In this document: positions 1-6,611 of the stretch, piece after piece
Numbering within the stretch: the stretch's first letter is position 1
Layout: each line of letters opens with the position of its first letter
Source of the DNA: Methanomicrobia archaeon
GTDB lineage: Archaea; Methanobacteriota_B; Thermococci; Methanofastidiosales; NM3
Direction: 5' to 3'
Assembly: GCA_030603445.1 (NCBI GenBank)
Contig: JAUVXU010000006.1
Coordinates: 31,077 to 95,076 of the forward strand
Length of the DNA stretch: 64,000 nucleotides
Notes under the pieces: model-generated
The model's input: only the letters and a program-made list of their open reading frames with translations
What the model was told of the DNA's origin: nothing
The model's database searches: none
Position numbers and translations under genes: made by a program

Positions 1-1217
1 CCGTCATATTCAAAAATAGCCACTGGTTTTGTGTTGTCAGTTATATCTACATTTTCTGAGCATGATGATGTATTGTATTTGTCTTTTGCCAGCAATGTTA
101 CTATGTACTCTTTTGCTGATGAGAAATTGTGTGTAATCAGAACGCCTTCCCCACTAGTGCCGTCCCCAAAATCCCATTCAAATGTAAGCTCATCGTTATT
201 TTCATCGTAGGATTGAGTGGCGTCAAAGAGGATATCAACGCTAGTTCGTGTTTTTCCAGATATTGAAAAAATTGCTACAGGGGGAAAATTTTCGTTTATC
301 GCTATCGTGATTTCCAATGTTCGCGTAGTCGTATCCTGGTATTTGAGGAAAAGCGTAACAATGTAATTGCCAGCTGTTTCATAGCTATGCTCGGCTATTT
401 GTCCATAACATTGCGTCCCGTCTCCAAAGTCCCATCTGTATGATTCAATGAGTTCATTTTCTGGAAGTATATCTGATGCATCAAAGATTAGTTGAACATC
501 ACTGTATCTATCTCCTGAAACTGTTATCTCACTTATAAAATTCGATTTGATGTCAAGACAAAGTATTTTTGTAAAGGCGTATCCAACAGCACCATCGCAA
601 TCCCATATCTTGAAGAAGACAAGAAATGGCCCAGACTCAGTATAGGTGTGTGTAACAGAAGAAGGCATTCCCTCTCCCGCGATAATAGTTCCATCGCCAA
701 AGTTCCATTCCCAGGCGACAATCATGCCATCATCTTCGCCCATGCCTGTAAACTGTACCTCAAGTGGAACAAGGCCTTCCTCCGGTTCAACAGAAACTAT
801 CTGTGCTATGGGGGGCGTGTTTGGGTCCGTTTCTATAGGTTCGTATGAAACTATTGTTATAGTTACATTCACAACAGTTGGTCCTTCCCAACACAATTCA
901 GGTATTTCTGGAGGAATAATGGGAATTACAACCCATATTGTTCCTTGTTCCTCGCCTGCGAAGAGGACTGTAGATACCATTTCTTCAGGGCCCGTCTCGC
1001 ATTGGTATTTGTAGGTAACGTCGATATATGCTGTAACATTAAATCCCTTGTTTTCAACTTCGACGATGATATTTGTATCACTGATAACCGAGTAGTTTCC
1101 CGTGTATACAAGTATCTCTTCTTCATCAGCACTAATAGAAGCAAAATTAAACAGGATAATTCCAATTAGGAGAAGATTTAAGAGAAATGTAAAAGTGGCC
1201 TGTTTATAGGAAGCCAT
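1..1217 (-). CDS. PKD-repeat cell-surface/secreted protein, C-terminus beyond window
   Basis: The minus-strand frame is open from an ATG at 1217 through the left edge, giving at least 405 codons. The first 30 residues form a hydrophobic signal/anchor segment (MASYKQATFTFLLNLLLIGI) ending near an ASIS-ADE cleavage-like site. A beta-rich region of about 100 residues follows, then consecutive PKD domains, each recognisable by the W-x-FGDG signature (EWNFGDG, RWDFGDG, EWDFGDG), and a fourth beginning at the edge. PKD domains are extracellular beta-sandwiches of archaeal S-layer and adhesion proteins. Ligand and total length cannot be told. It is divergent from the regulator at 1348 across a 130-bp AT-rich gap. 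Confidence 0.8.
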   Translation of the reverse strand, partial: MASYKQATFTFLLNLLLIGIILFNFASISADEEEILVYTGNYSVISDTNIIVEVENKGFNVTAYIDVTYKYQCETGPEEMVSTVLFAGEEQGTIWVVIPIIPPEIPELCWEGPTVVNVTITIVSYEPIETDPNTPPIAQIVSVEPEEGLVPLEVQFTGMGEDDGMIVAWEWNFGDGTIIAGEGMPSSVTHTYTESGPFLVFFKIWDCDGAVGYAFTKILCLDIKSNFISEITVSGDRYSDVQLIFDASDILPENELIESYRWDFGDGTQCYGQIAEHSYETAGNYIVTLFLKYQDTTTRTLEITIAINENFPPVAIFSISGKTRTSVDILFDATQSYDENNDELTFEWDFGDGTSGEGVLITHNFSSAKEYIVTLLAKDKYNTSSCSENVDITDNTKPVAIFEYD

Positions 1218-1347
1218 TTTAATCTTTAGCTTATTATTTTTTTATACTATTTATATTTTTCTTTTTATTATATTTGTTGCATTGTTATACATTTTATTGA
1301 ATAATAGAATGGAAATATTTATATGTAAATATGCATAATACAATCTA

Positions 1348-2337
1348 ATGACAAGAAAATCTTCACAAGAATTGATGAAAAACATCATACTTTCTCTTCA
1401 GGAATCGCCAAAAACAATTAATAAAATTAAAAAAGATTTAAATATTCAATGGACCACTGCTAAAAGTCATTTAGAAACACTTGAGGAACTCAATCTGGTA
1501 AAAGAGAGTAAAATAGGGGTATCAAGAACATTCGAACTTATTGAGAATAGGCCAATTGTAAAAGATAATGATACATATTTTGGCTTGCCTATGTCACATG
1601 AAGACAAACAGATAAGCTGGTTTTTATTTTCTGAAATATCAAAGGAATGGGAAAAAAGATTTGGAAAGAAATCTGATCAGATAACAACACAAAAAGTCGC
1701 TGTAGAGGTGGCCAACAAATTAAATCTCAATATCCCTATAAGTTGGTACAAATATGGGAAAATACTTGTCTGCAAATATGAACCCCAAAAAATATATAAT
1801 TATGATAAAATTGTTATTGGTAAATCAATTAACATCTATAAATTTCAGACTGTTTTGGAAGAAGTATGCGAGTTGTTTTCAGATTGCAATACTTTTCATG
1901 ATTTTATGAGAAAACAATATGAACTGTCCGAACACCCATTATACAAAACAAAACTTGATTTTGAGGATATGCGCCTTAAGGGGGATAATAAGGAGATTAA
2001 CAATAAACGCATAAATCTTGCTTACGATTTGATATTTAATTATCCGGATCTAAAAAAAGATACAATAATAAAAGAGTTATTAGAGGCGTTTGTTAGCAGT
2101 TATGTTACAAGCATATTGCAGGACAGACACAGTCCTGAAATTAAAAATATGGCTTTTGAGGCATTTTCAGCTTTGTGGACATTGATGGCATTGAGACAAT
2201 TTAAGAGGGGCCTTGTATCTGGTGGTTTTTATAAATCAGAGACAGATATTCAGAAATATATTGAATGTGAAGAGCAAAGCTATACTATGAATGCAAATGA
2301 TGCTGTACTAAATTTTGTAAAGTCGGTATATGGTTAA
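1348..2337 (+). CDS. Winged-helix DNA-binding protein of unknown role
   Basis: 329 residues. Residues 5-65 read as a winged helix (ILSLQESPKTINKIKKDL, then a recognition-helix-like TTAKSHLETLEELNLV). The remaining 260 residues are mixed alpha/beta, rich in Lys, Tyr and Asn, with no motif I recognise, so this may be a regulator with a large sensor domain. A TATA-like ATATTTATATG lies about 25 bp upstream of the ATG, suggesting a leaderless transcript. Its last four bases overlap the end of the convergent PIN-domain gene. The arrangement resembles a defence or toxin locus, but this is not a standard antitoxin length. Confidence 0.6.
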   Translation: MTRKSSQELMKNIILSLQESPKTINKIKKDLNIQWTTAKSHLETLEELNLVKESKIGVSRTFELIENRPIVKDNDTYFGLPMSHEDKQISWFLFSEISKEWEKRFGKKSDQITTQKVAVEVANKLNLNIPISWYKYGKILVCKYEPQKIYNYDKIVIGKSINIYKFQTVLEEVCELFSDCNTFHDFMRKQYELSEHPLYKTKLDFEDMRLKGDNKEINNKRINLAYDLIFNYPDLKKDTIIKELLEAFVSSYVTSILQDRHSPEIKNMAFEAFSALWTLMALRQFKRGLVSGGFYKSETDIQKYIECEEQSYTMNANDAVLNFVKSVYG

Positions 2338-2747
2338 TATTCTATATGTTCAGGTAAACGTACCTTCATTTTTTCATCTTTGAAACATGCATAGTCCGTA
2401 AGATTTCTTGTAATTAGGTAATTTGCATTATTTTCAATAGCTATTAATGCATGAACGGCGTCTTCGTGTTCAGTAGGAAAATTATTGGCACGTTGTTTTA
2501 TTTTCGCAGTTGTTTTTACAGATATCATTTTATTGCTTTTTTTCATATCTTCAAAAAGAGATTGATAAATTGGGGTATTCTCAAATTCTTTTAATTGTGT
2601 TAATAACCAATCAGAAACAAGAAAGGAATAATGGCAATTAATTCCGTTCAAAAACATCTCTGATGCGAAGTAACCAATGTCCAAAAATCTGCTTTTACGA
2701 GATTCAAAATAGTCCCTGTAAACGCATGTATCTACATAAACTAGCAT
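2334..2747 (-). CDS. PIN-domain protein, putative ribonuclease
   Basis: 137 residues with the acidic pattern of PIN-fold RNases: an N-terminal MLVYVDTCVYRDYF strand with the first Asp, a central Glu-rich helix, HEDAVHALIA with a further Asp, then the YLITRNLTDY strand typical of this family. PIN proteins are metal-dependent RNases, often VapC-like toxins. No small antitoxin gene precedes it, and the neighbour at 1348 is convergent, overlapping by 4 bp. It could be a stand-alone RNase or part of a two-gene defence pair with the winged-helix protein. Fold confidence is high, role is open. Confidence 0.7.
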   Translation of the reverse strand: MLVYVDTCVYRDYFESRKSRFLDIGYFASEMFLNGINCHYSFLVSDWLLTQLKEFENTPIYQSLFEDMKKSNKMISVKTTAKIKQRANNFPTEHEDAVHALIAIENNANYLITRNLTDYACFKDEKMKVRLPEHIEY

Positions 2748-2831
2748 TATCTAATAAATTGCATTGATAACATATAAATTGTTTTATAATCGTTAAGGAT
2801 GTATGTACAAGCTTTTCTCAGGGGAAACACT

Positions 2832-2845
2832 AAAAAAAAGAAAAA
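2832..2845 (-). terminator. Oligo-T terminator of the FIMAH-protein gene
   Basis: Read on the minus strand this is a run of T residues with one interruption, about 40 bp past the stop codon at 2885. Archaeal RNA polymerase terminates on such T tracts. Confidence 0.45.
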
Positions 2846-2884
2846 GAAGAGAGAGTTAGTTTGTGGTTTATTTGCATATGAGTT

Positions 2885-3961
2885 TTAAATTGCCAATTCA
2901 GGATATTCTATCCATGCTTCTGCCCATCTTATAAGTTTATCAGCAATATCTGGAGGAATTTTTTTACCTTTTTGTGCTTCAACTTCGTTTATGAAAGCCA
3001 TAAGTATATTATTAGCTGTGTTTTCTTCACCCTTTTCAAATTGTTTTGCAGCTGCATTGAGTTTTGCAATCAATCCGTTGACAATACCCTGATGAGAAAT
3101 GTTATCCCCTATGTACTCCTTTGCTTCATTTATTGATGGAACATACAATGTTCCTTCTATTTCAATATTTTCAAATGATACCGTGTGCACTGCTCCGTCT
3201 CCGTATAATCCATAAAACGCTTGCATCTGTTTCATATCGCCTGTAAAAGTCATTCCTGCAGGCATTAAATCAGCTGGACCTGAATGCCAATTTGGAACAT
3301 AAAATCCTTGTGGTCTTCCATTGATAGTCATATACGCTTCACCAGAAGTATCACTTGTTGAGTGAAGAGTTATTATCACATCATACGTTCCGCCAGTATT
3401 ATATGTAACGTTATCAATTGCCCCCCAATTTAGTGCTTGCCATTGATCTACTCCATCCCTGTCAAACCAAACTGCATGATTGGCCAATGGATTCGGTGGA
3501 ATTGATGGTAGATTATAGTCGCCTTCACCGCAACCTCCTGCTTTCTGCAAAATCAGCTTATCGTCAAGATCTAATGTTGGAATGCCTAGTGGGTCGGGAT
3601 CAAAAGTATTAGCACTCCAGTCGTAGTCTGTTGCCAACCATACTCCTGCCCCTTCAACTTCCCATGTGGGATTAAAGTTTCCATAACCCACTGTTCTGAC
3701 ACCAAATTCTGACCATGCGTGTGCTCCAGAATCGTCAACCATTCCATTTAAATCCACGGTAAATGTAAGCACTAGATCACTTTTTGTAATATCCCATACT
3801 TCTTCAAAATTACCTGCTTGGAAACCACCACTGAGTGAAATATCGGAATAATTCATGATAGTTTCTTCTGCAGCTATAGGCATTATCGCCAGTGATGTAA
3901 ACACCATTCCCAAAGCTATTGCTATGCTTACTAATTTTCTAGGTTTGTTCAGTTTTGTCAC
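2885..3961 (-). CDS. Secreted protein with C-terminal FIMAH-like helical domain
   Basis: 358 residues. Residues 1-31 form a signal peptide (basic KPRK, hydrophobic VSIAIALGMVFTSLAIMPI, cleavage after AAA/A-E). Residues 35-270 are a beta-rich, Trp/Asp/Gly-rich module, possibly jelly-roll, which I do not recognise beyond fold type. The C-terminal 75 residues (GLIAKLNAAAKQFEKG, then AFINEVEAQKGKKI) match the FIMAH domain, a helical module found on secreted bacterial and archaeal proteins. The called start is a GTG at 3961, but a perfect Shine-Dalgarno GGAGGTGA at 3958-3965 overlaps that GTG, so initiation on the CTG at 3950-3952 or on a leaderless mRNA is possible. Confidence 0.65.
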   Translation of the reverse strand: MTKLNKPRKLVSIAIALGMVFTSLAIMPIAAEETIMNYSDISLSGGFQAGNFEEVWDITKSDLVLTFTVDLNGMVDDSGAHAWSEFGVRTVGYGNFNPTWEVEGAGVWLATDYDWSANTFDPDPLGIPTLDLDDKLILQKAGGCGEGDYNLPSIPPNPLANHAVWFDRDGVDQWQALNWGAIDNVTYNTGGTYDVIITLHSTSDTSGEAYMTINGRPQGFYVPNWHSGPADLMPAGMTFTGDMKQMQAFYGLYGDGAVHTVSFENIEIEGTLYVPSINEAKEYIGDNISHQGIVNGLIAKLNAAAKQFEKGEENTANNILMAFINEVEAQKGKKIPPDIADKLIRWAEAWIEYPELAI

Positions 3962-4051
3962 CTCCCTTTAAATAGGTATAGACAATTTGTCGTTTTTATA
4001 TATAGTTTTTATGCCTGAAATGACAATATATCAAAATAAAAGTTATAAAAT

Positions 4052-4204
4052 GATGTATTTGCAGGTTTGGGCGCATTGATACTAGGAATAATAATTTTCT
4101 TCCTCATAGGGGCATTGTTAATATGAGTTGGCACAAGGAATGCAGACATAAAAAAGCATCTTATGGAAAAGGCATATTACGATAAATTCAAAAAAATGTC
4201 ATGA
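4052..4204 (+). pseudogene. Decayed C-terminus of a membrane-anchored protein
   Basis: One frame reads as a transmembrane helix (GLGALILGIIIFFLIGALLI) followed, after an in-frame TGA at 4124-4126, by a soluble tail (VGTRNADIKKHLMEKAYY) and a second TGA at 4202-4204. No start codon precedes it, and a stop lies at 4046. A helix followed by a charged tail in the same frame looks like the end of a real gene whose front has been lost. No family can be assigned. Confidence 0.35.
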
Positions 4205-4211
4205 CCAAAAA

Positions 4212-4324
4212 TGGCGCCGAGGTAGGGATTTGAACCCTAGTTGTGCAAGGCACAATCAGATTTCCCGTCAGCTACTATTTGGATCTCGAGTCTGACGCGT
4301 TTGACCAAGCTCCGCAACCTCGGC
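4212..4324 (-). tRNA. tRNA-Ser(CGA) with intron at 37/38, CCA encoded
   Basis: The minus strand gives an acceptor stem GCCGAGG/CCTCGGC, discriminator G, encoded CCA (4212-4214), a T arm TAGGG-TTCAAAT-CCCTA and a long variable arm (TTGTGC-CTT-GCACAA), which restrict it to Ser or Leu. The anticodon stem is TCAGA/TCTGA with loop CTCGAGA once about 23 nt between positions 37 and 38 are removed, giving anticodon CGA (Ser, UCG codons). The discriminator G also fits Ser. The intron at 37/38 is the canonical archaeal site. Upstream on the minus strand, a TATA-like TTTTAAAGCATATAG lies between the gene and the insertion element. Confidence 0.85.
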
Positions 4325-4361
4325 TCAACGGTAATATTTTCTATATGCTTTTAAAGGTTTT

Positions 4362-4370
4362 GCAGTCTTC
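4362..4370. repeat. Target-site duplication, left copy (GCAGTCTTC)
   Basis: Nine bases identical to and in the same orientation as 5729-5737, immediately outside the left inverted repeat. Confidence 0.75.
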
Positions 4371-4385
4371 GGCTTTGCACATAAA
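4371..4385 (+). repeat. Left terminal inverted repeat
   Basis: GGCTTTGCACATAAA, the exact reverse complement of 5714-5728. Confidence 0.8.
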
Positions 4386-4411
4386 GGGTACCACTGAACA
4401 TAAAGTATCAG

Positions 4412-4439
4412 AAAGTGAACATAAACTTACGTTCACTTT
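4412..4439 (+). repeat. Left subterminal hairpin of the tnpB element
   Basis: AAAGTGAAC and GTTCACTTT form a 9-bp stem around a 10-nt loop. The stem-loop contains TGAACATAAACTT (4416-4428), which recurs in direct orientation at 5694-5706 near the right end. Such hairpins are typical of tnpA-recognised ends and may be a relic of an IS605-like ancestor. Confidence 0.6.
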
Positions 4440-4481
4440 ACCCCTGCTCTCTTTCTATGGGCTTTTATTGTTATTATTTCA

Positions 4482-5696
4482 ATGTTAATCATGTACGTCA
4501 CGCGCACGCAGCAGGTGGCCCTAAAGGGCAATCACTTCTCATGCTGGTGCCACAAGGCAAAGAACGTATACAACAATGCCAATTACATCGTTCGCCAGGA
4601 ATACTTCAACAATGGACGTTACATAGCGCACAATGAGCTCTACCACCTCGTCAAGAACGATACGGAGTACAGGGAGCTTCCCTCGCTTGTTGCAAACGAG
4701 ATTTTAAGGACGCTTCACGAGGCCTGGACGGGATTTTTCGGCTCCATGAGATCGTATGGCCGCGACCCCTATCGTTTCCTTGGCAGGCCAAGGCCGCCCC
4801 GCTACAAGGACAGGGACGGGGAGATAACGATAAGATTCCCACGCAATCACATCTCGCACCGCGGGGGAAAGGTCCTTTTGCCAAAGAAGGTAGGGCGATA
4901 CCCTATAAGGCACAAACTGCCGGATGGGGCAGACGTCAAGATGGTGCGAATAATTCCAAGGGGATCCTCGTATGTAGCGGAGATCGTCTATGGGAAGGAG
5001 GTAGATGTAAACAAAAGAATGGCCAGGTGCGTGCTTGGTGTGGACATCGGGCTTGAGAACCTCATGACCGTGGTGGATGATCAGGGCAACAGGCCCTGAA
5101 TCGTCAAGGATGGAGCTCTCAAGTCAATGAATCAATACTACAACAAGGAGCTTGCCCGCTTAAAATCCGTATGCGCAAAGTCTGGGCAGAGGACGACCAA
5201 GAGGATAAAGAGACTCTCTGAAAAAAGGAACAGGAAGGTAAGAAACGCCCTCCACCATATGAGCAAGCTGCTCGTCGGGCATGCCTGCAGGGTGGGGGCG
5301 TCTTCCATCGTCATCGGATATAACGAGGGATGGAAACAAAAGGTAAGGCTCGGCCGAAAGACGAATCAGGGTTTTGTCCAAATACCTTACCATACCCTCT
5401 TGAAGCAGATAGCCTACAAGTCCGAAGAGAACGACATCGAAGTTGTCCTTCAAGACGAGTCGTATACCAGCAGGTGCTCCTTCCTTGACAGCGAGCCGAT
5501 AGAAAGGCATGGCAGCTACAAGGGAAGGAGGATTTGCAGGGGCCTCTTCCAATCAGAAAAAGGAAAGGTAATCAATGCCGATGTGAACGCGGCATACAAT
5601 ATAATAAAAAAGGCATTCCCCAAAGCTTTCGCAGAGGGGATAGAGGATGTCAGCTTGCATCCGGTACGCATGGCAATGTGCCCTGTGTGCGAATGA
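4482..5696 (+). pseudogene. tnpB: TnpB-like (IS605 OrfB) RNA-guided nuclease gene with one in-frame TGA
   Basis: About 404 codons from ATG 4482 (or 4491) are collinear with archaeal OrfB/TnpB proteins but split by TGA at 5097-5099. The first part ends in the RuvC-I motif GVDIGLENLMTVVDD followed by QGNRP-stop, and the same frame resumes with IVKDGALKSMNQYYNKELA. The RuvC-II Glu (IVIGYNEGWKQ) and RuvC-III Asp (INADVNAAYNII) are present, as is the YTSRCSFLD segment. The four-cysteine zinc finger is incomplete, as in many archaeal members. One nonsense mutation therefore separates it from an intact frame. TnpB proteins are guide-RNA-directed DNA nucleases. The omega RNA would be expected around the 3' end and right terminus. 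Confidence 0.85.
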
Positions 5697-5720
5697 ACAT
5701 AAACTTTTGATAGTTTATGT
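5697..5720 (+). repeat. Right subterminal hairpin of the tnpB element
   Basis: ACATAAACT (5697-5705) and AGTTTATGT (5712-5720) form a 9-bp stem with a 6-nt loop. The 3' arm overlaps the right inverted repeat. It lies directly after the tnpB stop codon, where an omega RNA scaffold would be expected. Confidence 0.6.
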
Positions 5721-5728
5721 GCAAAGCC
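5714..5728 (-). repeat. Right terminal inverted repeat
   Basis: TTTATGTGCAAAGCC, exact reverse complement of 4371-4385. Confidence 0.8.
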
Positions 5729-5737
5729 GCAGTCTTC
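5729..5737. repeat. Target-site duplication, right copy (GCAGTCTTC)
   Basis: Same nine bases and orientation as 4362-4370, immediately outside the right inverted repeat. Confidence 0.75.
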
Positions 5738-5829
5738 AAATCATCGCCTCCGCTAATCACAAAAAATTGGAGTTGTCTCTCTTATTAAAGGGTAAACTAT
5801 TTAAAAATATGATATACTACCCTCATTAG

Positions 5830-6609
5830 ATGAAAATATCAGATGATTATCTTATAAACGTTGATTCCATTTCAAAGGATTATGGCAACGTGAAAGCATT
5901 GGACAATGTTTCCTTGCAGATAAAGAAAGGCGAAACATTTGGCTTGTTAGGCCAAAACGGTGCCGGCAAGACCACACTTGTTAGAATACTATGCGGAGTA
6001 CTATCTGCTACAAGCGGCACTGCAACAGTTGATGGGTTAGATATTGCAAAAAATAAGAATGAGGTAAAAGCTATTACCGGGCTGCTTCCAGAAAACCCCG
6101 GTACTTATGAAGATCTTACAGCAAAAGAGTTCCTTTCTTTTGTAGGAGAGTTATACGGGCTTAGTAAGGACATAATAACAGATAGAACAAATGACCTTTT
6201 ACAACTCTTTGATCTAGTTGGTAGAAAGGATGACCTTCTTTCAGGATTTTCTTCAGGAATGAGGCAAAAGATAATGCTTGCTTCAACGTTGATACACAAT
6301 CCACCCATCCTGCTACTTGACGAACCTACATCATCCCTTGACCCGACAGTTGCTCGCACGGTAAAAGATATTATTCTATCATTCTCAAAGGAGGCACAGC
6401 GCACAATCATAGTTTCCACTCATCAGCTTCCCTTAGCTGAAGAGGTATGTGACAGGATAGCAATACTGGATAAGGGCATTATCATGGCCTGTGACACACC
6501 AAAGAACTTGATGGAGTCTACAGGGACATCCACACTTGAAAATGCTTTCTTTAGCATAACAGGACTTGAACACAAAGACGTTGACATACTGCTGGAATGG
6601 GGCATGTGA
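5830..6609 (+). CDS. ABC transporter ATP-binding protein
   Basis: 259 residues. Walker A GQNGAGKTT near residue 42, signature LSGFSSGMRQKI near 141, Walker B ILLLDEPTSSLDP near 160 and a switch His in STHQ. The order and spacing are those of DrrA/CcmA-type ATPases that work with ABC-2 permeases. The next gene, a large permease, starts within or just after its stop codon. TTTAAAAATA about 25 bp before the ATG suggests a leaderless promoter of its own. The exported substrate is unknown. Confidence 0.9.
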   Translation: MKISDDYLINVDSISKDYGNVKALDNVSLQIKKGETFGLLGQNGAGKTTLVRILCGVLSATSGTATVDGLDIAKNKNEVKAITGLLPENPGTYEDLTAKEFLSFVGELYGLSKDIITDRTNDLLQLFDLVGRKDDLLSGFSSGMRQKIMLASTLIHNPPILLLDEPTSSLDPTVARTVKDIILSFSKEAQRTIIVSTHQLPLAEEVCDRIAILDKGIIMACDTPKNLMESTGTSTLENAFFSITGLEHKDVDILLEWGM

Positions 6610-6611
6610 TT

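Larger units (their letters stand above)
4371..5728 (+). mobile_element. 1358-bp tnpB-only element with inverted repeats and target duplication
   Basis: The ends are perfect 15-bp inverted repeats, GGCTTTGCACATAAA at 4371-4385 and its complement at 5714-5728. Each end is flanked directly by the same 9 bp, GCAGTCTTC (4362-4370 and 5729-5737). Between them lies a single tnpB-like gene, visibly more GC-rich than the surroundings. No tnpA-type or DDE transposase gene is inside. Terminal inverted repeats plus a target duplication are the mark of DDE-type transposition, not of IS200/IS605, so the unit may have been moved in trans like a MITE. Joining the flanks restores an uninterrupted spacer upstream of the tRNA-Ser promoter. 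Confidence 0.8.

Noticed and set aside
533..1169. Several open frames of 60-120 codons on both strands
   Set aside because: They are shadows of the PKD-repeat gene, which is open on the minus strand through the whole stretch and shows FGDG repeats.
1348..2747. Classical vapBC toxin-antitoxin pair
   Set aside because: The genes are convergent and the partner is 329 residues long; vapBC genes are short and co-directional.
4215..4324. tRNA-Leu reading of the minus-strand tRNA
   Set aside because: A long variable arm fits Leu too, but the seven-base loop gives anticodon CGA and the discriminator is G, both serine features.
5097..5099. TGA in tnpB as selenocysteine or reassigned tryptophan codon
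   Set aside because: TGA is a normal stop elsewhere here (rpoB, the ABC ATPase, L30e) and TGG is used freely for Trp. No hairpin of SECIS type was seen, so a nonsense mutation is simpler.
4651..5552. Long minus-strand frames across tnpB
   Set aside because: They arise from the GC-rich coding bias of tnpB and contain no recognisable domains.
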